From Martelella lutilitoris (lineage in GTDB: Bacteria > Pseudomonadota > Alphaproteobacteria > Rhizobiales > Rhizobiaceae): a stretch of DNA of 64,000 bases. The stretch lies in NCBI RefSeq assembly GCF_005924265.1, contig NZ_VCLB01000011.1:120749-184748 (forward strand), written 5' to 3'. A program made the position numbers and the translations under genes. Of the stretch, positions 1-7,035 are shown in pieces. Positions within the stretch are counted from its first letter, which is position 1, and every line of letters begins with the position of its first letter. The notes beneath the pieces were generated by a model. That model ran no database searches and was not told the DNA's origin. It worked only from the letters and a program-made list of their open reading frames with translations.

Positions 1-525
1 CAGGTCCTGCGGCGACTGACCGGAGCGCAGTGCCGCGACGATTTCATGGGCGCGGTCTGCCGTCAGATTGGTCATGACGACATCATTGATCATCGCCGCC
101 GGCGCCTGATCGCACAGGCCGATGCAAGGCGTGTATTCAAGGGAGAAGGCGCCGTCGTCGGATGTTTCCCCCATCGCGATGCCGAGCGCCGCCTCAAAAG
201 CGGCCGCCACCGCCTTGAGGCCCGCGAAGCGATCAATAATGTCGTCGCAGAGACGAATGGTGATCCGTCCCTTCGGGGTCAGCGACAAGAAGGAATAGAA
301 TGAGGCGACGCCCTCGACGGCAACGCGGGTCTGCCCGGTCTGGGCGGCGACCACACTCAACATCTGCGGCGAGATCCACCGGTACCGGTTCTGCAGCGTC
401 CGGAGAATGTCCAACAATCTGTGGTGGTCGTCGCCATATGCCGCGCAGACCGCGACAATATCGGCGTTGTCGATCCGGGGCATCTCGCAGATCAGCGCAT
501 CAGCCTTGGCTGGATCCTGGGCCAT
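1..525 (-). CDS. HoxF-type NAD(P)H diaphorase, N-terminal part (runs off left edge)
   Basis: The first 175 residues are present; the gene continues past base 1. The start is the ATG at 525, preceded by a good GGGAGGA ribosome site. The fold is the NuoE-like thioredoxin domain found at the N-terminus of HoxF-type diaphorase subunits: a helical lead, then ASFYSFLSLTPKG, IRLCDDIID, MGETSDDGAFSLEYTPCIG and GLCDQAPA. From memory this matches the N-terminus of the Ralstonia NAD-reducing hydrogenase subunit HoxF, including replacement of the second Cys of the usual C-x4-C by another residue, so the [2Fe-2S] cluster may be absent or altered. Expected role: electron transfer to or from NAD(P)H through FMN and Fe-S in a soluble complex. 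Partner subunits would lie left of the window. A formate-dehydrogenase diaphorase is possible but fits less well. Confidence 0.75.
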   Translation of the reverse strand, partial: MAQDPAKADALICEMPRIDNADIVAVCAAYGDDHHRLLDILRTLQNRYRWISPQMLSVVAAQTGQTRVAVEGVASFYSFLSLTPKGRITIRLCDDIIDRFAGLKAVAAAFEAALGIAMGETSDDGAFSLEYTPCIGLCDQAPAAMINDVVMTNLTADRAHEIVAALRSGQSPQDL

Positions 526-797
526 CGTCGGTTCCTCCCTCCATCCGCGCTAGACCCGCTATCCGGCGGATGTGTGGCAATGATACGAAGTACGGGCTAA
601 GCTGTCGATTGATTTTTGAAGCCGCGACTCGCGCATTGATTGCTGAACTGCCTGCATCCGCATCACGGATGAGCGCCGTCAGTTCCGCAAACGAGTCGGC
701 GTCGAATCCTCGCTCCCGCGCCGGCCAGTCGGTCACGTCCGTCAAGCTCGTGCAAATTCCGGACGGTGAACCGGTGTCCACTTCACCTGGAGTAGCT

Positions 798-1014
798 TTA
801 GACGAGGACGGGAGTTTCGATATCGGAGCCTGGGCGTTCGGATGTCTTTGTCGATGCGGATGATGACGGGTTTGAGAACCGGACGGCGGGAACCGGCGAC
901 GGGGTTCTGTTTTACGATCCGGACGGCCTGAACGCGTTCCTGCCGCCGGTCGCGCGCTTCGGCGTGCTTTCCGCAAGACAGAATATCACACGGAAAACGC
1001 GCATCTATTGTTGA
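798..1014 (+). pseudogene. Broken copy of RTX-like calcium-binding C-terminal segment
   Basis: Read with one frameshift near 812, this gives LDEDG, then SISEPGRSDVFVDADDDGF, ENRTAGTGDGVLFYDPDGLN, and a stop at 1012. It is clearly paralogous to the segment at about 2,480-2,640 (ITELGQSVFFVDANNDGL, AGAGDGVLFYDPDDLN). The upstream and downstream parts of the gene are gone. It has no start and cannot make a useful protein. This is a second remnant of the same secreted-protein family. Confidence 0.7.
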
Positions 1015-1073
1015 CCTTCGGTCGAGCTCGGTTGAGAGTAAGGCCAGAATGAAATGCTGCGTCGGGGGGGGGC

Positions 1074-1556
1074 GTGAGTTGGTTGTCGGGGTGCCGTTGC
1101 GGCATGCGCCGGTCCGGCGGGCGCGGATGTGCAGTCAGGGGAGCGGCAGGCTGCGGGACGGTTTGTGTTTTCGTTGCTCGGGCCGGGAACGGATATTGCG
1201 CCGGTGATCGATCTGGCGCGCGCGGCGATGACCTTGCCGGCATGCTGTGGCGCTGTGTCAGCGAATACCACATCGGCAGCGACATCCTTCTTTCGACCAT
1301 CCACAATCTCAACGTCCCAAAATCCCTGCGCGCCACGCTTGCCGGCAGCCGGGTGACGCTTGGCCTGATGAAACGAGCCGAGGCCTGGTCGCGGGCCAAG
1401 GGCGCGCGGGAATTGCTGTTTCATGTGACGTCCGGCGTGGAGACGGCGCGGACGGAGAGGCTGATGCGGAAAATAGGGTATGAGGTGATGAGCGGGAATT
1501 ATGTTATTTCTTGTAGTGTTATAACCTACAAATTGAGTAATGGTGTCGATAAATGA
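1074..1556 (+). pseudogene. Decayed GNAT-family N-acetyltransferase remnant
   Basis: The second half of this open frame reads VTLGLMKRAEAWSRAKG, ARELLFHVTSGVETARTERL and MRKIGYEVMSGNYVI, which looks like the C-terminal half of a GNAT acetyltransferase (acetyl-CoA binding region and last strands). The first half is arginine/glycine-rich nonsense, while a plausible continuation (GRFVFSLLGPGTDIAPVIDL) lies in another frame starting near 1,129, so at least one frameshift has occurred near 1,230. The last codons run into the AT-rich block that follows. Family call is moderate; function is lost or doubtful. Confidence 0.45.
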
Positions 1557-1560
1557 TCAA

Positions 1561-1800
1561 TAATAAGAATTTATTTTTTTGTTTGCAAAAATCTATTTTT
1601 GTGAATATTAAAGAAATTACTATATTTTTTATTTTTTATATTAATGAGGCTCATTTTGATAAAAATGGATCCTCTCGATCAGTATTATTTTGGAGTTAAT
1701 TTGTTTATGTTTTTTTACGTATTTTACTTAATATTTATAATTATTAAAGATTTTTTACATGAATTTAGGTCAAATTAATTGCACTTATAAACGTAAATAG
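1561..1800. other. Extremely AT-rich island (about 18% GC)
   Basis: By hand count 43 of these 240 bases are G or C, against well over 55% in most of the window. It contains T- and A-tracts and no open frame of useful length. It lies between the GNAT remnant and the small glycine-rich gene. It may carry the promoter of that gene or be a silenced, horizontally acquired segment. No recognised site was found. Confidence 0.85.
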
Positions 1801-1814
1801 GGTTGAGGTGGGAT

Positions 1815-2171
1815 ATGGATCCGAGGGCGACACGCAGTACATCAAGAAATTCGGGCGACCCGAAATATGATTTTGGCAAGTATGACAATGCGATTGAGAA
1901 AAGTCTTCCGGCTGCATTCTCCATCGGCGGAGCCATTTTTGAGCAGTCAAGTCATCCAGGAATAGCTATTGGTGGCAAAGCTCTTGGCCTGTTGGGTGGT
2001 GCAGGTATTGACGCCATTATCAGAGGGAATGATGCAGGTGGCTTTACCACTGCCGATGGCGCAGCAGTTGGTCTCAGTACGGCGGGTGGATACGTAGTTG
2101 GAAGTTTGGCCGCCGCAGTCGGTATGGCGCAAGTTTACGGCGGTTCAGCAGGCGCGGCAAACCGCAAATGA
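1815..2171 (+). pseudogene. Gly/Ala-rich N-terminal fragment of decayed RTX-like protein
   Basis: ATG at 1815 follows a GAGGTGGG box at a short distance. The product is 118 residues with a hydrophilic lead, then a Gly/Ala-rich, weakly hydrophobic repeat-like stretch (IAIGGKALGLLGGAGIDAII, TAGGYVVGSLAAAVGM). It ends by frameshift: in the +1 frame near 2,145 the text continues as QQARQTANDRLVEG and then EERLALEAELAEKL, which looks like real coding sequence. I read it as the first piece of one gene whose later pieces lie at 2,145-2,340 and 2,343-4,223. No family recognised for this N-terminal piece. Base composition is lower in GC than neighbours, consistent with transfer. Confidence 0.5.
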
Positions 2172-2340
2172 CCGCTTGGTTGAGGGTCCTGCGAACGAAG
2201 AGCGGCTGGCACTAGAAGCTGAGTTGGCTGAGAAATTGCGCGCTTAGTATATTGCAGAGCAATAAAACAAATATGCAACCACCTATACTACAGGCAGAGC
2301 AGCCAGGAGTCAGGTCACCATTAAAAATGGCGTGACGACA
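2145..2340 (+). pseudogene. Middle fragment of decayed RTX-like gene with two in-frame stops
   Basis: This frame carries QQARQTANDRLVEG, a charged helical stretch ending AEKLRA, a TAG at 2245, YIAEQ, a TAA at 2263, then NKYATTYTTGRAARSQ and VTIKNGVTTMWDD. The last words rejoin the downstream gene (MWDDNGNQMAYVGSDP) once the 13-bp tandem duplication at 2,341 is ignored. The continuity of sense across two stops is what identifies it as a broken gene rather than intergenic DNA. Confidence 0.5.
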
Positions 2341-2379
2341 ATGTGGGACGACTATGTGGGACGACTATGTGGGACGACA
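2341..2379 (+). repeat. Three tandem copies of a 13-bp unit, frame-shifting
   Basis: ATGTGGGACGAC(T/A) is present three times head to tail (2341, 2354, 2367); only the last base of copy three differs. Thirteen is not a multiple of three, so each copy changes the frame. One copy would join the upstream frame (VTIKNGVTT) to the downstream frame (MWDDNGNQ). Probably a slippage or duplication product. Confidence 0.9.
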
Positions 2380-4223
2380 ATGGAAACCAGATGGCTTATG
2401 TCGGAAGCGATCCTGAGAGGGATGTAAGCCGCAATGGTGGAAAAAATGAACCTGGGAATACATTGTTTCCGATTTTGCTTGATCTGGACGGAGATGGGAT
2501 TTCGATAACCGAACTCGGTCAGTCTGTGTTTTTCGTGGACGCCAATAATGACGGTTTGAAGAATAGACTGGCCTGGGCCGGAGCAGGCGATGGCGTATTG
2601 TTTTATGATCCCGACGATCTGAACACCATCATCGAGACGCGGCAATTCGTGTTCACGGAATGGGATCCGACAGCAAGCGATGATTTGGCCGCACTCAAGT
2701 CGGTGTTCGACGAGAACGGGGATGGTGTCCTCGACGCTGGCGATGCTGCCTTCGCCCATTTCAAAGTCATGGTGACCAACCAGGACGGCTCGTCTGACGT
2801 GAAGACGCTGGCCGAGCTCGGGATCGAAGCAATAAATCTTGCCGCCGATACAAACCGCACTTTCTTCGAAGACGGATCGGCCATTCTCGGGCAGGTCGAA
2901 TTCGCAAAAAGCGATGGAACGACCGGGATTGCTGGCAATGTTGTTCTTGCCGGCGACGCGCGAAGCTACCGTGTAACAGAGGAGGTCTCGCTTGATGGCA
3001 ATGGCAACCGTATCGTTGTCGTTCATGGCTACACACAAGATGGCCGCCAGGTCTTTGTAACGACCTCCGTGACGTCATCTGACGGCGCCTATAAGACAAT
3101 TCATTTCGACGACGACGGTGACGGTTTTGTTGACCGTCTTCAGGTAACGGTTCGTCAGGAGCTTGCTGATGGTAGCCTTGTCGAAACTGTCGAAAATCGG
3201 GTTGGATCCAACCTTGGTTCCAGTACTCTTGCGAGCCGAAAGGTCCTCACCAAAAACGCCGGAGGCGATATTTGGAGTGTCGATTATGACAGTACAGGCA
3301 GCGGTTGGTTCGACCACAGGGAAATGCATAACCGTCATGCCGATGAACAGGCCCTGTTTGATGCGCGGCGCGACGCGTTGGCGCTGACCCGGCAGCAGCT
3401 TGAAAAGCGGAAGATCCACACCGAGGCGGTGATCGAGAGCAAGGAGCAGCAGCTTGTCGCGCTTAACAAACAGTATGATATCCTCGATGAAGAAGTGACC
3501 CGCTATGATGGGCTCTTGAAGCGCGGGCTTTCGCAGGCAAGCCCGGTCTCGACGCTGAAGCAGCAGGCCGCCGAGCTTGAAGGTGACATCGCCGGACTTG
3601 AAGCCTCGATTGCCGAAGCGCGTGGCTCGCTGGCTGGCTATGAGGTCGAGATGCTGAAAACCGTCGCCGATCGGCGCGAGGCGGCGCAGACGGAATATCG
3701 CGAAACCCAGCCGCAGGCGGCGGAACTGGCCGAGCGCCTCGCCGTCGCCGACCGGCAATATGACCGGCTTGCCCTGCGCGCGCCGATGGATGGCGTCATC
3801 TACGGGATGAATGTGTTCACCATCGGCGGCGTCATCCAGGCGGGAACGGAGGTTGCGGCGATCGTTCCGGCGGATATGCCGGTGGTTCTGGCCGTACATG
3901 TCGATCCGGTGCAGATCGACCGGGTCAGCACCGGGCAGGCGGCGGTGATCAAGTTTCCGAATTTCAACGCCCGCACAACCCCGGAATTCGACGGCCATGT
4001 GCGCACCATCTCCGCCGATGCCCTTGCAGGCGAGGACGGCAGCCAACGCTTCTACCGCGTCGAAATCGCCCTCGACAAGCCGTCGCTCGAAGCGGCGAAA
4101 CAGCACGGCATCATGCCCGGCATGCCGGTCGAAGCCTTCATCCAGACCGCTGCCAGAAGCCCCGCATCATACCTGCTGAAACCGTTCACCGACTATCTCG
4201 ATCAGGCTTTCAGGGAGGAGTGA
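2343..4223 (+). CDS. Chimeric ORF: RTX/EF-hand-like calcium-binding segment fused to HlyD adaptor C-terminus
   Basis: Residues about 40-325 resemble the C-terminal region of large rhizobial secreted calcium-binding proteins: LDLDGDGISI, VDANNDGLKN, DENGDGVLDAGD and FDDDGDGFVD are EF-hand-like loops. From residue about 331 (near 3,333) the text changes to a HlyD/PrtE-type periplasmic adaptor of type I secretion: EQALFDARRDALALTR, long coiled-coil hairpin to about 480, LRAPMDGVIYGMNVFTIGG lipoyl/barrel segment, and a HlyD C-terminal barrel ending at 626. The adaptor's cytoplasmic tail, membrane helix and first barrel strands are missing, as is the ABC ATPase gene that normally lies between toxin and adaptor. 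An internal deletion joining two genes in frame explains this. There is no good ribosome site; the first ATG is 2367 inside the 13-bp repeats. A working secretion protein is unlikely. Confidence 0.75.
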   Translation: MGRLCGTTMWDDNGNQMAYVGSDPERDVSRNGGKNEPGNTLFPILLDLDGDGISITELGQSVFFVDANNDGLKNRLAWAGAGDGVLFYDPDDLNTIIETRQFVFTEWDPTASDDLAALKSVFDENGDGVLDAGDAAFAHFKVMVTNQDGSSDVKTLAELGIEAINLAADTNRTFFEDGSAILGQVEFAKSDGTTGIAGNVVLAGDARSYRVTEEVSLDGNGNRIVVVHGYTQDGRQVFVTTSVTSSDGAYKTIHFDDDGDGFVDRLQVTVRQELADGSLVETVENRVGSNLGSSTLASRKVLTKNAGGDIWSVDYDSTGSGWFDHREMHNRHADEQALFDARRDALALTRQQLEKRKIHTEAVIESKEQQLVALNKQYDILDEEVTRYDGLLKRGLSQASPVSTLKQQAAELEGDIAGLEASIAEARGSLAGYEVEMLKTVADRREAAQTEYRETQPQAAELAERLAVADRQYDRLALRAPMDGVIYGMNVFTIGGVIQAGTEVAAIVPADMPVVLAVHVDPVQIDRVSTGQAAVIKFPNFNARTTPEFDGHVRTISADALAGEDGSQRFYRVEIALDKPSLEAAKQHGIMPGMPVEAFIQTAARSPASYLLKPFTDYLDQAFREE

Positions 4224-4389
4224 AGTGGCTATGTGACCTGAGCGCCGGGCTCGCCTCATCAGCCGAAGTCGACGCGCGCGACATCCCGAAACCGTTCGGC
4301 CATGCACCGGCCGAAATGACGCGGCGCTGTAAGCGCAGACGAAATCACTTCCGCGTCAATCTTACCAAAACGGCGGGGCTGTAAATCGC

Positions 4390-4803
4390 TCAAAAATCCC
4401 ACGGCGAAATCAAATCGAGGCCCGTCGTTTCAAAATCCTTCAAATTGCGTGTCGCCAAACGGCCACCGTTCACATGAGCGATAGCCGCGACCATGCCGTC
4501 CGGCGCCGACATTGCTCGCCCCTGGCGGGACGCATGGCCCATGATTTCACCATAGGCCAAAGCCGCCTCCTCCGTCAGGCCAAATATCCGGTCAGAAAAC
4601 CGGCGGCGCCAGTCCTGCAGCCCTTGTTCCAAACGGGCGGCGCGCTGGTCTGGCTTTATCTTCTGAATACCGAAGGCTATCTCGGCGATCGTGACGGAGG
4701 GCAAGGCCAACTCGGCATCATGTCGGACGAGCCACGCGACAACAGCCTCGGCCGGAGCCCTCCGAAAGGTCTCTGAAACGACATTGGTATCGAGAAAAAT
4801 CAA
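4390..4803 (-). CDS. vapC: VapC-type PIN-domain ribonuclease toxin
   Basis: 137 residues, full length for the family. The PIN acidic residues are visible: D5 in FLDTN, E41 in TIAEIAFG, D102 in SAPDGM and D123 in TRNLKDF. VapC toxins are Mg2+-dependent endoribonucleases that cut tRNA or rRNA and are held inactive by the partner antitoxin. The ATG overlaps the stop of the antitoxin gene by 4 bases (4800-4803), so the pair is translationally coupled. Confidence 0.9.
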   Translation of the reverse strand: MIFLDTNVVSETFRRAPAEAVVAWLVRHDAELALPSVTIAEIAFGIQKIKPDQRAARLEQGLQDWRRRFSDRIFGLTEEAALAYGEIMGHASRQGRAMSAPDGMVAAIAHVNGGRLATRNLKDFETTGLDLISPWDF

Positions 4804-5048
4804 AGCTCGATACCCCTGTGAGGCTGACGGCTTTCCTGAATGACCGCCTCGAGATCGATGTCCGTTCCGGCTTGCGCCGCAAGCCGCGCGTAGAACGCCG
4901 ACGCCGGCTCTCGCCCCGCTTCACGAACCTCATACCACTCGAGAGCACGCTCGACGATATCGGCGATCGAACGGTTTTCTCTACGAGCAAGACGATGCGC
5001 CAAGTCTCGCGCTTTCGAACTTCTCACGGAAAGTTGCGGTTCTGCCAT
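4800..5048 (-). CDS. vapB: VapB-type antitoxin (Rv0623/PSK family)
   Basis: 82 residues, beginning MAEPQLSVRSSKARDLAHRL, the N-terminal pattern of the Rv0623-like ribbon-helix-helix antitoxins, with an acidic C-terminal tail that would wrap the toxin. First gene of the toxin-antitoxin operon. A perfect palindrome 40 bp upstream (5088-5107) is the probable autoregulatory operator; its half-site also occurs at the start codon (ATGGCAGA). Confidence 0.85.
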   Translation of the reverse strand: MAEPQLSVRSSKARDLAHRLARRENRSIADIVERALEWYEVREAGREPASAFYARLAAQAGTDIDLEAVIQESRQPHRGIEL

Positions 5049-5087
5049 AACCTGTCTCCTTATCCTGTCAATATAGTTGCAGAAACT

Positions 5088-5107
5088 TCTGCCATCAAGA
5101 TGGCAGA
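5088..5107. promoter_or_regulatory. Probable VapB operator palindrome
   Basis: TCTGCCATC, a 2-base centre (AA), then GATGGCAGA: nine perfectly paired bases on each side, 40 bp upstream of the vapB start. This is the size and place expected for autorepression by a VapBC complex. The sequence is seen; the binding is inferred. Confidence 0.7.
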
Positions 5108-5434
5108 TGACAGCAAGTCGACTCAGACAAGCCTGCGAACGGTGCGTTGCGCCGTTCGAAAAACCAATATCGCGGCTCGCAAACCGCGCGACAGTCCCGC
5201 CTATATCGTCGATGATGAAGAGGAAGATCGCACGAAGTCTGACGGATTTTCCGCTGCCTCGAGAGAGAATTTATCTGGTCCTCATCGGAGACTGTTGATC
5301 AACACGGAAACGTCTGCGCCGCACGGTCAGTTTCTGAGCCGGGTTTGCCGAACCGTCCCGGTCCATGCAAAACGGCCCAGTCGGCCCGAAGCTGCGATTT
5401 TGGCCAACTTGAAGAACGGATAAAGAACGTGCAG
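5108..5434. other. Gap between vapBC and resolvase remnant
   Basis: No convincing gene. Open frames here lack ribosome sites and family features. Its right part (5373-5416) is the left copy of the inverted repeat listed separately. Confidence 0.6.
5373..5416 (+). repeat. Left inverted repeat of Tn3-remnant island
   Basis: Begins GGCCCAGTCGGCCCGAAGC and ends with the complement of GTTCTTCA. Its reverse complement matches 6892-6935 with one single-base gap and only a few mismatches over about 45 bp. The two copies face each other around a resolvase fragment, a transposase fragment and an unknown pseudogene. Length suits a Tn3-family terminal repeat, but it does not start with the usual GGGG. 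Confidence 0.6.
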
Positions 5435-5923
5435 TCACGTTGAAGCTGACTGCGAACCTTGATCTTCCAAGGCGCGGTAAACGGTCATCCTGGAAATGTT
5501 CAGCGCACGAGCAACGGCAGCTTTCGTTGCGCCAGTCGCGACCCGTCTGCGGATTTCCGCGTCATCGACATTCTTTCTCCTGCCCTTGTAGATGCCATGA
5601 GCTTTTGCCGCGTCAATGCCCGCTCGTTGTCTGTCCTTGATGAACTTCAGTTCCATGTCGGCGACCATGCCGAGGTTCGTTATGACCATTCTACCCATGC
5701 TCCCAGCCGTCGTCACTTCCGCTTCGAGGACGCGCAGTGTTGCGCCTTTTTCGTCAAGCTCATGAACGAGATTGAGAACGTCGCGGGTAGAGCGACCGAT
5801 CCGATCAAGCCGCAGCACCACCAGTTCGTCGCCTACGTGGAGAAACTGCATGATGGTTTCCAGTTCGGACCGCCCCTTCCTTGATGCGCCCGAGCCGGTT
5901 TCCGAGCGGATGACTGTCGACAT
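5435..5923 (-). pseudogene. tnpR: N-terminally truncated serine recombinase (Tn3-type resolvase)
   Basis: 162 residues. Recognisable are [37 protein letters not shown], the MGRMVITNLGMVADMEL helix region, KGRRKNV and the C-terminal helix-turn-helix (GATKAAVARALNISRMTVYR). The N-terminal 30-40 residues with the catalytic serine (usual IGYARVS motif) are missing; upstream sequence switches instead into a Tn3 transposase fragment in another frame. It cannot catalyse recombination alone. Resolvase resolves cointegrates at res during Tn3 transposition. Confidence 0.8.
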
Positions 5924-6080
5924 GCTGGCGCTGGATTTCCATGCCGGTACAATGGCGAAGGACGCCTTTGATCATGGAAGCGACCTCCGAGGACGAGCAC
6001 CGCTTGAGTTGCGAGTAGACGCAGGTCGCGCGTTTCTCGACATGCCAGTAGATTATGATATCACGCCCGCCGTAACGGGC
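5910..6080 (-). pseudogene. tnpA: Tn3-family TnpA transposase fragment
   Basis: About 57 residues: [53 protein letters not shown]. This is an internal piece of the catalytic half of a Tn3-family transposase, judged from memory of the YGG...IYWHVE...YSQLK...CSSSEVAAMI motif. It has no start, and past VDSH the reading passes into the resolvase fragment in a different frame, so a deletion joined tnpA to tnpR. Confidence 0.65.
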
Positions 6081-6099
6081 ATGCCGCCTGAAAGAGCTT

Positions 6100-6561
6100 G
6101 AGAAGCTTGTTTTCGAATGCATAGGCCGTGTTCCCCTTCCTGACCGCTTTCTTGCTGGCAAAGCCCGATGACTTCGGCCCGAGCGCCATCCAGAGAATAT
6201 GCGTTTGTGATCCAGTTGCTTTTTGTCCTCCCCTCGATCGGGACCGCGAAGGTCTTTATCGCAAGGCCATGGGCGAGAAAGTCGTCCAGCCGTTTGCGCT
6301 GGTTTGGTCCCAGGGCACCACGCTGTCCATCGAACTTGGTATCCTGCCAGTCCGGCAATCCCTGGCTCCTCAGAAAGTCATCGATCCTGGGCCAGAGGAT
6401 TTCCTGCCCTTCCGGCTCGATGAATATTTAATGCCCGCTGTCCCCGTATGCCGGCAGGATTTCAAGCTGCCCGTCTCCTTGATTGTCACGCCGGATATCG
6501 ATCCAGTGACTGGCAATTTTCGCAGGAAAAAAAAGGGATCATTCTCTGTGTAATCACTCAT
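6100..6561 (-). pseudogene. Unknown protein, broken by a T-run frameshift and an internal stop
   Basis: Starts at ATG 6561 (MSDYTENDPFFF). A run of eight A on the plus strand (6527-6534) is one base short: with nine, the frame would continue as PAKIASHWIDIRRDN and GQLEILPAYGDSGH, a TAA, then [39 protein letters not shown] and [20 protein letters not shown]. The sense on both sides of the stop is good protein, so this is a once-real gene. I do not recognise the family. The 3' end is lost where the Tn3 fragment begins; the exact junction is uncertain. Confidence 0.45.
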
Positions 6562-6596
6562 GGATCAGTTAATTCGGACAATCCCGCCATCGCGGG

Positions 6597-6718
6597 ACTA
6601 GCGCATCGTTCTTTTCGAAAACCGGAATCGATTTTCGAAAAGAACGATGCGTAGATTCAATAAGTTAGAGCGTCCTTTGTGCGTCCTAAAGGACGCACGG
6701 CGCTCTAAAGAGCTAGAG
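6597..6718 (-). repeat. Palindromic mosaic repeat (RIME-like), copy 1
   Basis: Two linked palindromes: CGCATCGTTCTTTTCGAAAA with its inverted copy AGAACGATGCG, then AGAGCG/CGCTCT enclosing the TGCGTCC...GGACGCA arm pair. The same composite, reversed, is at 30785-30890, and part of it at 13421-13480. Such elements are common between genes in rhizobia. The identification with the published RIME family is by resemblance only. Confidence 0.75.
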
Positions 6719-7035
6719 AATGTAGCAATGCTACCCTCTCCGATGCTTCTTCTCTATTTTCCTTTCGAAGCCCACTGCAGCCCCCTTGCGCAAGGCTTAG
6801 AAGGGGCTGCACACACCTTGCCGAGCACTCGTGAGCGTCGATGAGCAATCAGACGCGGAAAGCTGACCAGCGTAAATCCGTGTTCCGCCTCTGTTCTTCA
6901 CTTGGCCAAAATCACGGCTTCGGGCCGACTGGGCCAAACCGTCATACGCCCGCTTAAAAGCGGGCGCTCGGTTCTGTCGTATGGCGCGGAACCGACATGA
7001 TCGTTCGACGCGCGGGCGCCCGTTCTTTTCAAGGC
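6719..7035. other. Gap before dipeptidase; contains right inverted repeat and a small hairpin
   Basis: No gene seen. It holds the right inverted repeat (6892-6935). A short perfect hairpin CGCCCGCTT-AA-AAGCGGGCG at 6947-6966 is a possible terminator for the leftward dipeptidase gene. Confidence 0.6.
6892..6935 (-). repeat. Right inverted repeat of Tn3-remnant island
   Basis: GTTCTTCACTTGGCCAAAAT followed by CACGGCTTCGGGCCGACTGG: the inverted match of 5373-5416. With that copy it brackets about 1.56 kb of transposon debris. Confidence 0.6.

Noticed and set aside
4818..5423. 201-codon plus-strand open frame over vapB and its upstream gap
   Set aside because: Antisense to vapB, crosses the palindromic operator and has no recognisable features.
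5924..5990. res recombination site next to the resolvase remnant
   Set aside because: The sequence there codes for the TnpA fragment and I could not find the three paired subsites of a res site.
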